Of a DNA stretch of 64,000 bases, positions 16,955-25,329 are shown in pieces. Within the stretch, counting starts at the first letter, position 1. Each line of letters starts with the position of its first letter. Position numbers and translations under genes: made by a program. The stretch is taken from positions 560,179-624,178 of the forward strand of contig NZ_RZMY01000006.1 in assembly GCF_003992615.1 (NCBI RefSeq). Reading direction: 5' to 3'. The notes under the pieces are model-generated. The model was not told the DNA's origin and ran no database searches. It saw only the letters and a program-made list of their open reading frames with translations. The DNA comes from Flagellimonas beolgyonensis. GTDB taxonomy: Bacteria > Bacteroidota > Bacteroidia > Flavobacteriales > Flavobacteriaceae.

Positions 16955-17671
16955 TTGAGACTAACGGCTATACCTGCAAGTTTACTTTTATTATTATTTG
17001 TTTCCTGTGGAGAATCTACTAAAAAAAGTAATGACAAAGTTGAGCAAAAAATCACAAAAACGGATACTTTATCCCAAATAGAACAGGATACCACCGAAGT
17101 CGCGGAAGTGGAGAAGGACACTTTTCGGCTGACCGAGGAGAATGCCATCGATTTCTTCTTCAACTATACCAAAGACTTGAAGAAAAACAAGGTGAAGATC
17201 ACTACCACTATGGGCAGCTTCACTGTGGAACTGTATGATGATGTGCCCTACCACAAGGCCAACTTCATCTACCTGGCCCGAAAAAAATATTTTGATAGCA
17301 CCCAGTTTCACCGTATCGTAAAGAATTTTATTATTCAAGGCGGTAATTCGGACGACCGGCGTACCGCAAGAAAACGTTCAAACATCGGAAGATACCTATT
17401 GCCTCCGGACGCCAAGAAAGGATACAAACACCATCGGGGCACCATATCGATGCCGAGTAGTGAACGGGACAATCCGCACAAACTAGCATCGCCTTACGAG
17501 TTTTTTATCGTGGTGACCGACCCGGGCTCTTACCACTTGGATGGTTCGTACACACCGTTCGGCAAAGTAATCTCCGGAATGGATGTCGTGGACAAGATCA
17601 ACCAGGTACCTGTTGGGGATGGCGACTGGCCGTTGAAAAATATTTACATCCTTAAGGCCGAGGTGTTGTGA
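16955..17671 (+). CDS. Lipoprotein peptidyl-prolyl cis-trans isomerase, cyclophilin type
   Basis: The 238-residue product has a lipoprotein signal (ASLLLLLFVSC, cysteine at residue 18), an acidic/Thr-rich linker to about 60 and a cyclophilin domain (KITTTMGSFTVELYDD to the end) with FHRIVKNFIIQGG. It should assist folding of envelope proteins. The start is TTG at 16955: no ATG or GTG gives the complete signal peptide, and an in-frame stop is 24 bases upstream. It is divergent from the Nudix gene with a 4-base gap. An insertion of basic residues (RRTARKRSNIGRYLL) replaces a shorter loop of other cyclophilins. Confidence 0.85.
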   Translation: MRLTAIPASLLLLLFVSCGESTKKSNDKVEQKITKTDTLSQIEQDTTEVAEVEKDTFRLTEENAIDFFFNYTKDLKKNKVKITTTMGSFTVELYDDVPYHKANFIYLARKKYFDSTQFHRIVKNFIIQGGNSDDRRTARKRSNIGRYLLPPDAKKGYKHHRGTISMPSSERDNPHKLASPYEFFIVVTDPGSYHLDGSYTPFGKVISGMDVVDKINQVPVGDGDWPLKNIYILKAEVL

Positions 17672-17723
17672 CCGTATCAAAAAAAATCTAATTTAGATAT
17701 GAACGGAAAACAACAAACTCAAA

Positions 17724-18443
17724 ATGATTACAACCCAAGAATTTAGCTACAAGGGTCTTGGGCAAACCTTTCAGGGGGTTATTGCCTATGATGAGGCCCA
17801 AAAAGGAAAACGACCCGTGGTCATGGTCTCCCATACCTGGGTAGGCCAATCCCAATTTGAAGTGGAAAAGGCCGAGGCATTGGCGGAACAAGGTTATCTG
17901 GCCTTTGCCATCGATGTGTATGGCCAAGGCAGAAGAGCCAAGGATGCCACAGAAGCAGAGGAAATTATGAACGAAATGTTGGCCGATCGACAGGAACTGC
18001 TCAACCGATTGCTGTTGGCCATGGAAGAAATAAAAAAACATGAGTTGGCCGACGCTGCCCAAGTAGCCATTATCGGTTTTTGCTTTGGAGGTAAATGTGC
18101 TTTGGACTTGGCGCGATCCGGAGTGAATATTAAAGGATCCGTATGCTTCCACGGTATATTCGACCCACCGGGGTTGGAGCAGGAAGAAGACATCAAGGCC
18201 CGAATTTTGGTACTGCATGGTTGGGAAGATCCCCTTGCCTTTCCGAAGGACATCGTGGCCCTTGGCTATGAGCTCACGGAGCGCAATGCTATTTGGGAAA
18301 TGGATGTATTTGGCCATACGGGACACGCCTTCACCAATCCCAACGCGAATGCTCCGGACCAGGGCATGATGTTCAATCCATTGGCCAACGATCGCTCTTG
18401 GCTACGAATGACGCACTTTTTTAAAGAAATCTTTGCCAATTAA
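17724..18443 (+). CDS. Dienelactone hydrolase family protein
   Basis: The 239-residue alpha/beta hydrolase has the family's cysteine nucleophile, C120 in GFCFGG, with D169 (GWEDP) and H201 (GHTGHAFTNP) completing the triad. Dienelactone hydrolases act on cyclic lactones and small esters; no aromatic-catabolism genes are nearby, so the physiological substrate is unknown. No signal peptide is visible. Its last 42 bases overlap the 3' end of the convergent DoxX gene. Confidence 0.88.
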   Translation: MITTQEFSYKGLGQTFQGVIAYDEAQKGKRPVVMVSHTWVGQSQFEVEKAEALAEQGYLAFAIDVYGQGRRAKDATEAEEIMNEMLADRQELLNRLLLAMEEIKKHELADAAQVAIIGFCFGGKCALDLARSGVNIKGSVCFHGIFDPPGLEQEEDIKARILVLHGWEDPLAFPKDIVALGYELTERNAIWEMDVFGHTGHAFTNPNANAPDQGMMFNPLANDRSWLRMTHFFKEIFAN

Positions 18444-18911
18444 TTGAAACTTCGGCGATGTGTTTTCATCGGTATCCATTACCGTTTTGGGTACCCTGGC
18501 TTCCTTTGGACTTGGCCGAAGCGACAACAGGGCCGCAATGATGATAAGGTTCTTGATGATGTACTGTCCCACCAAGGTCAAAACAAACGGGCCTTGACCA
18601 AAGGTCTCGTTGGGAAAGAAAAGCAACGGGGTAAAGGTCAGCACCATATGCGCCAAGGCAATATAAATAGCCGTTCTTCGAAACAGGTTGAAAATCAACA
18701 GCAACCCCAAGCCTACTTCCCATATGGCAAGGAGGATAATGGAGAGACGTTCGTTAATCAATCCAAAGGTGAGGTGATCGATGGTGTTTCTTGCCAAATC
18801 CTCTGCCGGACTCAGGTGTGGGACAAATTTTAATGCACCGAACCAAAGGTAGACCAAACCAATGGCTACTGAAATTAAACAATCATTGTTTAGTTTTTTT
18901 GTGGTTTTCAT
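18402..18911 (-). CDS. DoxX-like membrane protein
   Basis: The 169-residue protein has four probable membrane segments between residues 10 and 130 with the DoxX-like opening VYLWFGALKFVPHLSPAE. DoxX proteins have been linked to thiol redox and quinone-linked reactions, but the role here is unknown. It starts 11 bases after the TonB-dependent receptor and is probably the third gene of that operon. The C-terminal 40 residues are hydrophilic, and their coding bases overlap the dienelactone hydrolase gene by 42. Confidence 0.85.
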   Translation of the reverse strand: MKTTKKLNNDCLISVAIGLVYLWFGALKFVPHLSPAEDLARNTIDHLTFGLINERLSIILLAIWEVGLGLLLIFNLFRRTAIYIALAHMVLTFTPLLFFPNETFGQGPFVLTLVGQYIIKNLIIIAALLSLRPSPKEARVPKTVMDTDENTSPKFQLIGKDFFKKVRHS

Positions 18912-18922
18912 AATGGTAAAAG

Positions 18923-21577
18923 TTAAATTTTCAAGTTGATTCCAAAAATGACCTGACGAAAACCGCCAGCAAAAATTCCTGAGGTGGCCCTGTTCAATCT
19001 TGAGGCCCGGTACAGCTTATTTGTAATGTTCTTGCCGTTTACATATACCGTTGCGTCCGTTTTGTTCCCAATGGTAAAATCGTAGTTGACGTAGGCATCT
19101 ACCGTGGTAAAAGAAGGTAACTCCCCTATGGCTCCATCGGCCGATTCTGAGATAAAATTGTGGAACTCCGTGAACTGCTTGCCCACGTGGTGCACGTTGA
19201 AACCACTGGAAAGACCCATCCAATCGTAACTTAATCCAAGGCTCATATTAATCTTGGGTGTATAGGGTGCTTCCGCATCGGAAATTCCAGCATCACCAAA
19301 GGTGATCACACTCTTTGTGATAGTATTAAAATCAGTGGTATTGATTGTTGCATCGGTCAATAAACTCTCTCCACCACCTTCATCCACATACACTTCAAAG
19401 GCATCCCTGTTGGCATTTACTTTTTGAATATATTCATTTTGGGTTGCCGCACTGTGGATTACCTGAGAAAACAAATCCTTGTCCTCCAGTTTACCCTCGA
19501 TCACCTTGGACTGCATGTAGGTCAAATTCCCTAAAAAATGGAGTTGATGCCCCTTGGTATTGAACAATTCTAGGTTAAGGGCCATTTCCAAACCATGCAC
19601 ATTAATTTTACCCAATTCGGTGAATAGCTCGTTCCGACCTCCTGCATAAAAATTTCTACTGGCATTGTGAAAATAGGTGACCTGACCTTGTACACAGTTG
19701 TTCAACAGACTGCCCCGCCAACCCAATTCCTTGTTCCAGCTTAATTCCGGTTTAATATTGATGGATTGACCGGCCAGGGGATTGGTCACTACTCCATTTT
19801 GTTCCACCAAAAACCCAAAAACTTTGGATGGGGCGATCATTCCTTCATACACACTTCCAAAAAGCTCACTTTCCTTAAGTTGCATGTTTAATGATATCCC
19901 CGGTAAAAATTGATTGTACACATTAGGCTCCCTTCCGTCAGAAGTACTTTGTAGATTAGGATTTTGAGCCAATGCCATCAAATCTTGTCGGTACATATCC
20001 ACATGCTCAAATCGAATGATGGGGACCACTAAAAACTTGCCAAAGTTGAATTCATTTCTAACATATCCGTTCACCGACCAAAGTCTATACCATAGATCTT
20101 TTGTGGTTCGCCCACTTCTAGCCCAACGGGAACTATCCGCCACCAAAAACACATCTTTGAATGTTTCCCTGTGCAGATTTATGCCAGTTTCAAATGAGCT
20201 GGGCGCATTAAAAGCCTTCCATTTCGACTTTATGGTTTCTTTTAACCCTGACACTCGGTAAATCCAACGACTATCAGTGGTACTTTCACGCCCATCCTGT
20301 ACCCTACCAACGATCACATAATCTTCGTCACCAAAAGCTTTACCTGCCAAATAGCCGTATCGGTCTGTAAAAATGTTTTCACCAACATAATCCAGGACTT
20401 CCGAGGCTCTAACTTTAGCGGTGACCTGTCGCCACCAATCCCTTTCAAAATCGGAAGCATATACCTTTGTGGTAAAACTTAGGTTAGTGTTAGGCAACCA
20501 TTTGTGAATAATATCCACCCCATACCTCCGCATGGTGAATTGATCCGCATCCAAAGGATTTTGGGTAGCGTCCGTCTCAAAAGTGTAGGGTGTCTGTGAA
20601 CTTAAAGAAGCCTGGTTATCCTCAAACTGACCGCTGACCTTAAAATACAGAGATTGATTCTCGGATAACTGGGCAAATATCTTGGCGTTCAAGTTCAGGA
20701 TTTCCACCGATGAATTATCCGTGTAGCCATCAAACTTTTTATATACCCCTTCCACCAAACCCCCAACCTGGTTCCAGGTTCCACCATAGGAAAACAAACC
20801 TGAGGCATAATTGCGTTGACCTCCCGTTAATTTTACACGAACCGTCGGTTTTTGGGGTGGCAAGGCCGTGATATAGTTCACGGCACCGTACATATTGTTT
20901 GGACCATATTTCAAAAGATCTGCCCCTTTGTACACTTCAATAGAGGTAATACGATCGCTCACAGGATTGTAATAGGCCCCCGGAGCAATGTATGGAGCAG
21001 GTGCCGAGGGAGTTCCATCTTCCATGAGCAACACTTTTTTGGACCTTCGACCCCATGAACCCCTTATACTGATATTGGGCCGATTGGACAATCCCATATC
21101 ACCCACAATGTTTACCCCAGGAACGGTGCGTAAAACTTCTTCGGTACTTACGGGGTTTATATTTTGTAAGGTAACGGGGTTGATACGAAAATTGCTCCCA
21201 ACAAATTCGCTTTTAAAGTTTTTTGGGGAAGCACTTACAATTACCTCATCCAAGGTAGTGTTCGATCTAGTAAGGGCAATGGTTCCAAAATTCAATTTTA
21301 TGTTGGACAGATTGATCTCCTTTTGTTCATAGCCCAAATATTTAATCAGAAGGAACCTATCATCCTTATTTATAAGTATATCAAATTGTCCATAATCATC
21401 GGTAAGTGTTCCCCTTCCACCAGGCTCCACAACGATTTGGGCGCCCAATAGCGGTTGACCATCGGCAGCATCAACTACTTTGCCTTTTACTAATTTTTGG
21501 GAATGACAGACAAACCCAACGATAAAGAAGATCAGCAAGATCCGTTTGAAAAATTGAGGTTTAAATCCAATGCACAT
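18923..21577 (-). CDS. TonB-dependent outer-membrane receptor, FecA-like
   Basis: The 884-residue product has a signal peptide (about 1-26), a carboxypeptidase-like regulatory domain (VKGKVVDAADGQPLLGAQI, roughly 28-105), a plug domain (about 115-235, with STEEVLRTVPGVNI and IEVYKGADLLKYGPNNMYGAVNY) and a 22-strand barrel to the C-terminus. The similarity is to ferric dicitrate-type receptors, so iron or another metal chelate is the likely cargo; the exact ligand is unknown. No FecR/FecI signalling extension is seen. It lies between a barrel protein and DoxX in a three-gene minus-strand operon. Confidence 0.92.
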   Translation of the reverse strand: MCIGFKPQFFKRILLIFFIVGFVCHSQKLVKGKVVDAADGQPLLGAQIVVEPGGRGTLTDDYGQFDILINKDDRFLLIKYLGYEQKEINLSNIKLNFGTIALTRSNTTLDEVIVSASPKNFKSEFVGSNFRINPVTLQNINPVSTEEVLRTVPGVNIVGDMGLSNRPNISIRGSWGRRSKKVLLMEDGTPSAPAPYIAPGAYYNPVSDRITSIEVYKGADLLKYGPNNMYGAVNYITALPPQKPTVRVKLTGGQRNYASGLFSYGGTWNQVGGLVEGVYKKFDGYTDNSSVEILNLNAKIFAQLSENQSLYFKVSGQFEDNQASLSSQTPYTFETDATQNPLDADQFTMRRYGVDIIHKWLPNTNLSFTTKVYASDFERDWWRQVTAKVRASEVLDYVGENIFTDRYGYLAGKAFGDEDYVIVGRVQDGRESTTDSRWIYRVSGLKETIKSKWKAFNAPSSFETGINLHRETFKDVFLVADSSRWARSGRTTKDLWYRLWSVNGYVRNEFNFGKFLVVPIIRFEHVDMYRQDLMALAQNPNLQSTSDGREPNVYNQFLPGISLNMQLKESELFGSVYEGMIAPSKVFGFLVEQNGVVTNPLAGQSINIKPELSWNKELGWRGSLLNNCVQGQVTYFHNASRNFYAGGRNELFTELGKINVHGLEMALNLELFNTKGHQLHFLGNLTYMQSKVIEGKLEDKDLFSQVIHSAATQNEYIQKVNANRDAFEVYVDEGGGESLLTDATINTTDFNTITKSVITFGDAGISDAEAPYTPKINMSLGLSYDWMGLSSGFNVHHVGKQFTEFHNFISESADGAIGELPSFTTVDAYVNYDFTIGNKTDATVYVNGKNITNKLYRASRLNRATSGIFAGGFRQVIFGINLKI

Positions 21578-21612
21578 TGGCTAGTAACACTATATTCGTA
21601 ATCAATTATTGG

Positions 21613-21641
21613 GAGGAAGACCGACATGCGTGGTCTTCCTC
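21613..21641 (-). other. Intercistronic hairpin between barrel protein and TonB receptor genes
   Basis: GAGGAAGACC and GGTCTTCCTC form a perfect 10-base-pair stem with a 9-base loop. On the minus-strand transcript no T tract follows, so it is more likely a processing or stability element, or a leaky attenuator, than a full terminator. Confidence 0.55.
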
Positions 21642-21647
21642 TTTGGT

Positions 21648-22793
21648 TTAGTTTTTAAATTCATTCATCAACTCGGGATCTACTTTTACCTTTTTGTTGG
21701 CAAAGCGATACGAAATGCCCAAATTGATCAAATAATCGGCAAAAGCCGCATCACCGTTCCGTGGATTTCCAGTTAATTCCTCTGTCTGCTTGTCCGTCAC
21801 ACTTTGTGGACGCTCCCTGCGAACTGCAAAAGGCACATTCAGATTTAGGGCAAAATTGTTTTTCATGAAGGCAATTCCTGGATCAATGGACAAGACGTTT
21901 CCGGGCCGTCTGAACCCTTCGTTGCCTCCAATCAAATCCTTAACCGGCACACCCTCATACCTTGCGCCCAACGACGTGGAAATGGTATTGCTTATTGCAT
22001 AGCTGGCACCGGCACGCACTGAAAACTGATCGGGCACCGCCATAATGGCCTCGTTTTGCAAAATGGGGCTCAACGTTTCCCGAAACGTTCGGGTACCATT
22101 CGTTTCTCTCGGGTTGATCAAATAAAAGCCGCCACCATAAGCAAAAAACTTTTCGGCCAATTTGTGATAGAATTGAAAATCCACTGTGATTCCAAAACCA
22201 CCATCCCCTGGTTGAATGCTTTGATCTACGGGACGAACTTGGGGACTTCCTTCTGGACCAACGTTGTAAAATATATCGGAAGCATTGTAATTGCCCGTTG
22301 GCAATTTGAGTCCCAAGCCCAAGGCCAAATTCCCGTTTTGATGCTCGACCGGGTCAAATACCCAATAGCCCACTCCTACCCGGATATCGGCCAACCCCCT
22401 CGAAAAAGTGGTGTTTCGTTCTTCACGGCCGTGTTCGTAGAGCGATGATCGTGTATTGATGACCGTTGGAATGGTGATACTGGTGTATATTCTATTGGAA
22501 ATACCATAGGTTAAAAAGAAGTCCCAGGAATGCGAATGGTTGATCACTTCAGAGCCATTGGCCACACGATCAGGTTCTTCTTCAGTGCCCCGGAAATGTC
22601 TAAAGGATTTAAAATAACGGTAATTGGTTCCTATTTGAATATCTCCGGGACCCAATAGGTTACTTTCCAGCGTATTCCCCACACAGGAAGAAAAATGCCG
22701 AATGGCCACACAGCCTTGCGCTTGGGTTGATTGAATTGCAAAAAAGGAAATGGCAATAATACTTAATTTAATAAGTGATTGTGGTGTTCTCAT
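21648..22793 (-). CDS. Outer-membrane transporter-like beta-barrel protein
   Basis: The 381-residue product has a signal peptide ending near TQAQ (23-26), then a short segment with two cysteines (GCVAIRHFSSC), followed by barrel strands with motifs such as NYRYFKSFRHF and GLGLKLPTGNY that resemble the COG4313-like 'MetA-pathway' outer-membrane family. Function is unknown. It is the first gene before a TonB receptor and DoxX on the same strand. Upstream are a plausible promoter (22865-22892) and a pair of inverted repeats (22916-22950), suggesting specific regulation of the operon. Confidence 0.78.
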   Translation of the reverse strand: MRTPQSLIKLSIIAISFFAIQSTQAQGCVAIRHFSSCVGNTLESNLLGPGDIQIGTNYRYFKSFRHFRGTEEEPDRVANGSEVINHSHSWDFFLTYGISNRIYTSITIPTVINTRSSLYEHGREERNTTFSRGLADIRVGVGYWVFDPVEHQNGNLALGLGLKLPTGNYNASDIFYNVGPEGSPQVRPVDQSIQPGDGGFGITVDFQFYHKLAEKFFAYGGGFYLINPRETNGTRTFRETLSPILQNEAIMAVPDQFSVRAGASYAISNTISTSLGARYEGVPVKDLIGGNEGFRRPGNVLSIDPGIAFMKNNFALNLNVPFAVRRERPQSVTDKQTEELTGNPRNGDAAFADYLINLGISYRFANKKVKVDPELMNEFKN

Positions 22794-22864
22794 TTGGTTG
22801 TGATTGATTGGTTTTAGGGTCTTTTAAGGATGATCGTTCCTACACCGGTGACCAGTGTGGCAAC

Positions 22865-22892
22865 CAAAGTAGAATTATACCGCTTGGGACAA
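22865..22892 (-). promoter_or_regulatory. Putative promoter of the barrel-TonB receptor-DoxX operon
   Basis: On the minus strand TTG (22892-22890) is followed after 18 bases by TACTTTG (22871-22865), close to the -33 TTG / -7 TAnnTTTG consensus. The leader would be around 65 bases. Confidence 0.5.
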
Positions 22893-22915
22893 GACTAACG
22901 AAAGTGTAATAAAAC

Positions 22916-22950
22916 TTAACCAACGGTTAATCACCCTAACCAAAGGTTAA
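22916..22950. promoter_or_regulatory. Two operator-like inverted repeats, 20-base period
   Basis: TTAACC-AAC-GGTTAA (22916-22930) and CTAACC-AAA-GGTTAA (22936-22950) are near-identical palindromes whose centres are 20 bases apart, about two helical turns. Both are followed by TCAC. They end about 24 bases upstream of the -33 element of the barrel-protein operon, a position suited to an activator. The direct-repeat view also resembles LytTR-type sites with one mismatch. Confidence 0.65.
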
Positions 22951-22982
22951 TCACTATTGAAGAAAAGTTAGCCAATGTAAGG

Positions 22983-23594
22983 TTAAGCTTGTTTCCGATA
23001 AATATTGGGAAGGCTAATACCAAATTTTACCGCCAACAACCGCAAAGAAATCACAACACAAATAGCGGCGATATAGGCATAGGTTTCATGAAGGGCGAGT
23101 TTAACCAATAGAAAATAACTAGCACCGCCCACAATACAGGCAGTGGCATAGATTTCCTTCCGAAAGATCACGGGAATTTCATTGCAGAGAATATCGCGGA
23201 TAACGCCACCAAAACAGGCTGTCATGGTACCCAGAAAGATACACATGATGGGCAAAAGCTCTGCTTCCAACCCTTTTTCAACACCCAACATAGTGTACAG
23301 TCCAATGCCAATTGTATCGAACAAAAAAAGGGATTTACGAAGATATTTCAATTGCTTGACAAACAAGATGGCAAAAACCACGGTGATAAAAATGGTGCTC
23401 ACATAGGTAAGGTCCCGCATCCATGCCACAGGGGTGTTCCCAATTAACAAATCCCTAAGGGTACCGCCGCCGATTGCGGTCACAAAGGCAATGATCAATA
23501 CCCCGAACAAGTCCAGCCGCTTTTCCATCGCCACCAGCACACCCGATATGGCAAAGGCCACGGTTCCCAAAATGTCAATGGTTTGGTACAGCAT
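22983..23594 (-). CDS. TRIC-type (UPF0126) membrane cation channel family protein
   Basis: The 203-residue protein contains two UPF0126 repeats, each with the glycine/Arg-Asp signature (AIGGGTLRDLLIG near 41-53 and CFGGVIRDILCNE near 127-139), spread over seven predicted membrane segments. Prokaryotic TRIC proteins form trimeric cation channels. It begins 2 bases after the RDD-family gene and is probably co-transcribed with it. Confidence 0.9.
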   Translation of the reverse strand: MLYQTIDILGTVAFAISGVLVAMEKRLDLFGVLIIAFVTAIGGGTLRDLLIGNTPVAWMRDLTYVSTIFITVVFAILFVKQLKYLRKSLFLFDTIGIGLYTMLGVEKGLEAELLPIMCIFLGTMTACFGGVIRDILCNEIPVIFRKEIYATACIVGGASYFLLVKLALHETYAYIAAICVVISLRLLAVKFGISLPNIYRKQA

Positions 23595-23596
23595 GC

Positions 23597-24322
23597 CTAC
23601 ATTTTTTGGGTGTAATAATTATAGTCTTTCAGCACCGTATCCAAATACGGCACATCATAGAGGGAAGAATTGGTTTTCAGAATACTGTCCACCTTCACCC
23701 GAAGCGCGGTCAATGTTTTGAAATCCCCACTCCTTTTGGCAATCAGATAGGTCTCCTTGATCAAACGCACATCTTTATCGGTCAGCAAGGTCACATTGGT
23801 GAATTGGGGCACGTACTCCTCCTCCACTTCTTCCAAAATGGTATGGGTGACCTTGGTTTTCTTCTTGGTACTGATCACCACCGTACCGGCAGCGGCATCG
23901 CCCACGCGCTGTCTTTTTTCTGAAAACAAAATGCTCAAAATCCCAATGGAACCCAAAAAAATCCAAATATCGACCAAACGGAGCATCCAACGCACCAACA
24001 AATTGCTCCAGTGCACCGGAGTGCCATCCAAACGCACCACCCGCATCTTCATCAACATTTTACCTACGGTTTGCCCGTTGAACAAGCTGTGCATCAACAA
24101 GGAATAGAACATGGCCGGTAAAAAAATCAGGGCCGCCAAACCCCGTTGGGTCCAAGTATCCTCATAAATAAATCCAATGACATTGCTGATCACACTTACC
24201 AGATAGGCATACATGTAGAGGATAAGTCCATCGATTAAAAAAGCAACTATTCGCTCTCCGAGGCCAACGATTTTATAATCTAGGTTGACATTTTGCGTTG
24301 TATTGATTTGGAGGTTACCCAT
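23597..24322 (-). CDS. RDD family membrane protein
   Basis: The 241-residue protein has the RDD domain at about 18-155, with an Arg near the first helix (GERIVAFLIDG), NGQTVGKMLMKMRVVR, and a last helix followed by RQRVGDAAAGTVVI. A hydrophilic C-terminal extension of about 85 residues has no known domain. It is divergent from the SpoIIM-like gene (36-base gap), and RDD genes regularly accompany SpoIIM/MoxR/DUF58 clusters, so it likely belongs to that system. Function remains unknown; some RDD proteins are ion antiporters. Confidence 0.88.
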   Translation of the reverse strand: MGNLQINTTQNVNLDYKIVGLGERIVAFLIDGLILYMYAYLVSVISNVIGFIYEDTWTQRGLAALIFLPAMFYSLLMHSLFNGQTVGKMLMKMRVVRLDGTPVHWSNLLVRWMLRLVDIWIFLGSIGILSILFSEKRQRVGDAAAGTVVISTKKKTKVTHTILEEVEEEYVPQFTNVTLLTDKDVRLIKETYLIAKRSGDFKTLTALRVKVDSILKTNSSLYDVPYLDTVLKDYNYYTQKM

Positions 24323-24357
24323 ATAACCGTATTTTTAGATTTTAGGAAATTCCACGT

Positions 24358-25329
24358 ATGCGCGAAGCTGCCTTTGTGAAACAAAATAAGGAAAAATGGA
24401 TTGCTTTTGAAAAAGCAATTGCATCCCGTTCCCATACCGATCCCGATGCCTTGGTGGATGGCTACATCCAACTGACCAACGATCTGGCCTACGCGCAGAC
24501 CTATTACGCTGAAAGCAAGACTTTATTGTACTTGAACTCACTGGCTTCTCAGGCACACCAAAAAATTTATAAGAACAAAAAAGAATCGGGTAACCGTATC
24601 TTGGAATTTTGGGGCAAGGAGTTCCCTTTGTTTTTTAGACAATACCACAAGACCCTGCTCATCGCATTTCTGATCTTTGGGGTGGCCACCGCCATTGGTG
24701 CCCTTTCGGCCCTCAATGATTCCACTTTTGTACGTTTGATATTGGGGGACGCCTATGTAAATGAGACCCTAAATAACATCGCTATGGGCGAACCCACAGC
24801 CATCTATAAAAGCGGAAGTGAAATCGGGACTTTTTTGGGCATAACCATCAATAATATACGCGTGGGATTTTTGGCATTTGCCTTTGGAGTGATCACCAGC
24901 ATTGGCACAGCCTATATTCTGTTTAGCAACGGGGTCATGTTGGGTGCCTTTATCACATTCTTTTACACCAAAGGTGTATTTTTTGAGGCAAACCGACAGA
25001 TTTGGCTCCATGGCACCATTGAAATATCGGTGATCATCATTGCAGGATGTGCGGGATTGATCATGGGCAACAGTATTTTGTTCCCCAAAACCTATTCGCG
25101 AAGGGTCTCGTTCATGAAAGGCGCCAAGGATGGGTTGAAGGTCGTGGTAAGCACCATCCCCTTTTTCATTATTGCGGGGTTTATCGAAGGATTCATTACC
25201 CGCTACGCCGAAATGCCCGACTGGATGGCGTATTTGATCATTGGCGGCTCATTGGTTTTGATTGTTTTCTATTATATCCTATACCCTATCTTACTAAACC
25301 GAAAAGTACATGAAGGACAAATACATTGA
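24358..25329 (+). CDS. SpoIIM-like (stage II sporulation protein M family) membrane protein
   Basis: The 323-residue protein has a soluble helical N-terminus (1-95) and about five membrane segments from residue 100 on, with the SpoIIM-type motifs NNIRVGFLAFAFG and HGTIEISVIIIAGCAGL. The organism is not a spore former, and the family is widespread outside Firmicutes in MoxR/DUF58 clusters. It is the first gene of a six-gene plus-strand operon and overlaps the next gene by 20 bases. A TATTTTTA box lies 26 bases upstream. Confidence 0.88.
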   Translation: MREAAFVKQNKEKWIAFEKAIASRSHTDPDALVDGYIQLTNDLAYAQTYYAESKTLLYLNSLASQAHQKIYKNKKESGNRILEFWGKEFPLFFRQYHKTLLIAFLIFGVATAIGALSALNDSTFVRLILGDAYVNETLNNIAMGEPTAIYKSGSEIGTFLGITINNIRVGFLAFAFGVITSIGTAYILFSNGVMLGAFITFFYTKGVFFEANRQIWLHGTIEISVIIIAGCAGLIMGNSILFPKTYSRRVSFMKGAKDGLKVVVSTIPFFIIAGFIEGFITRYAEMPDWMAYLIIGGSLVLIVFYYILYPILLNRKVHEGQIH

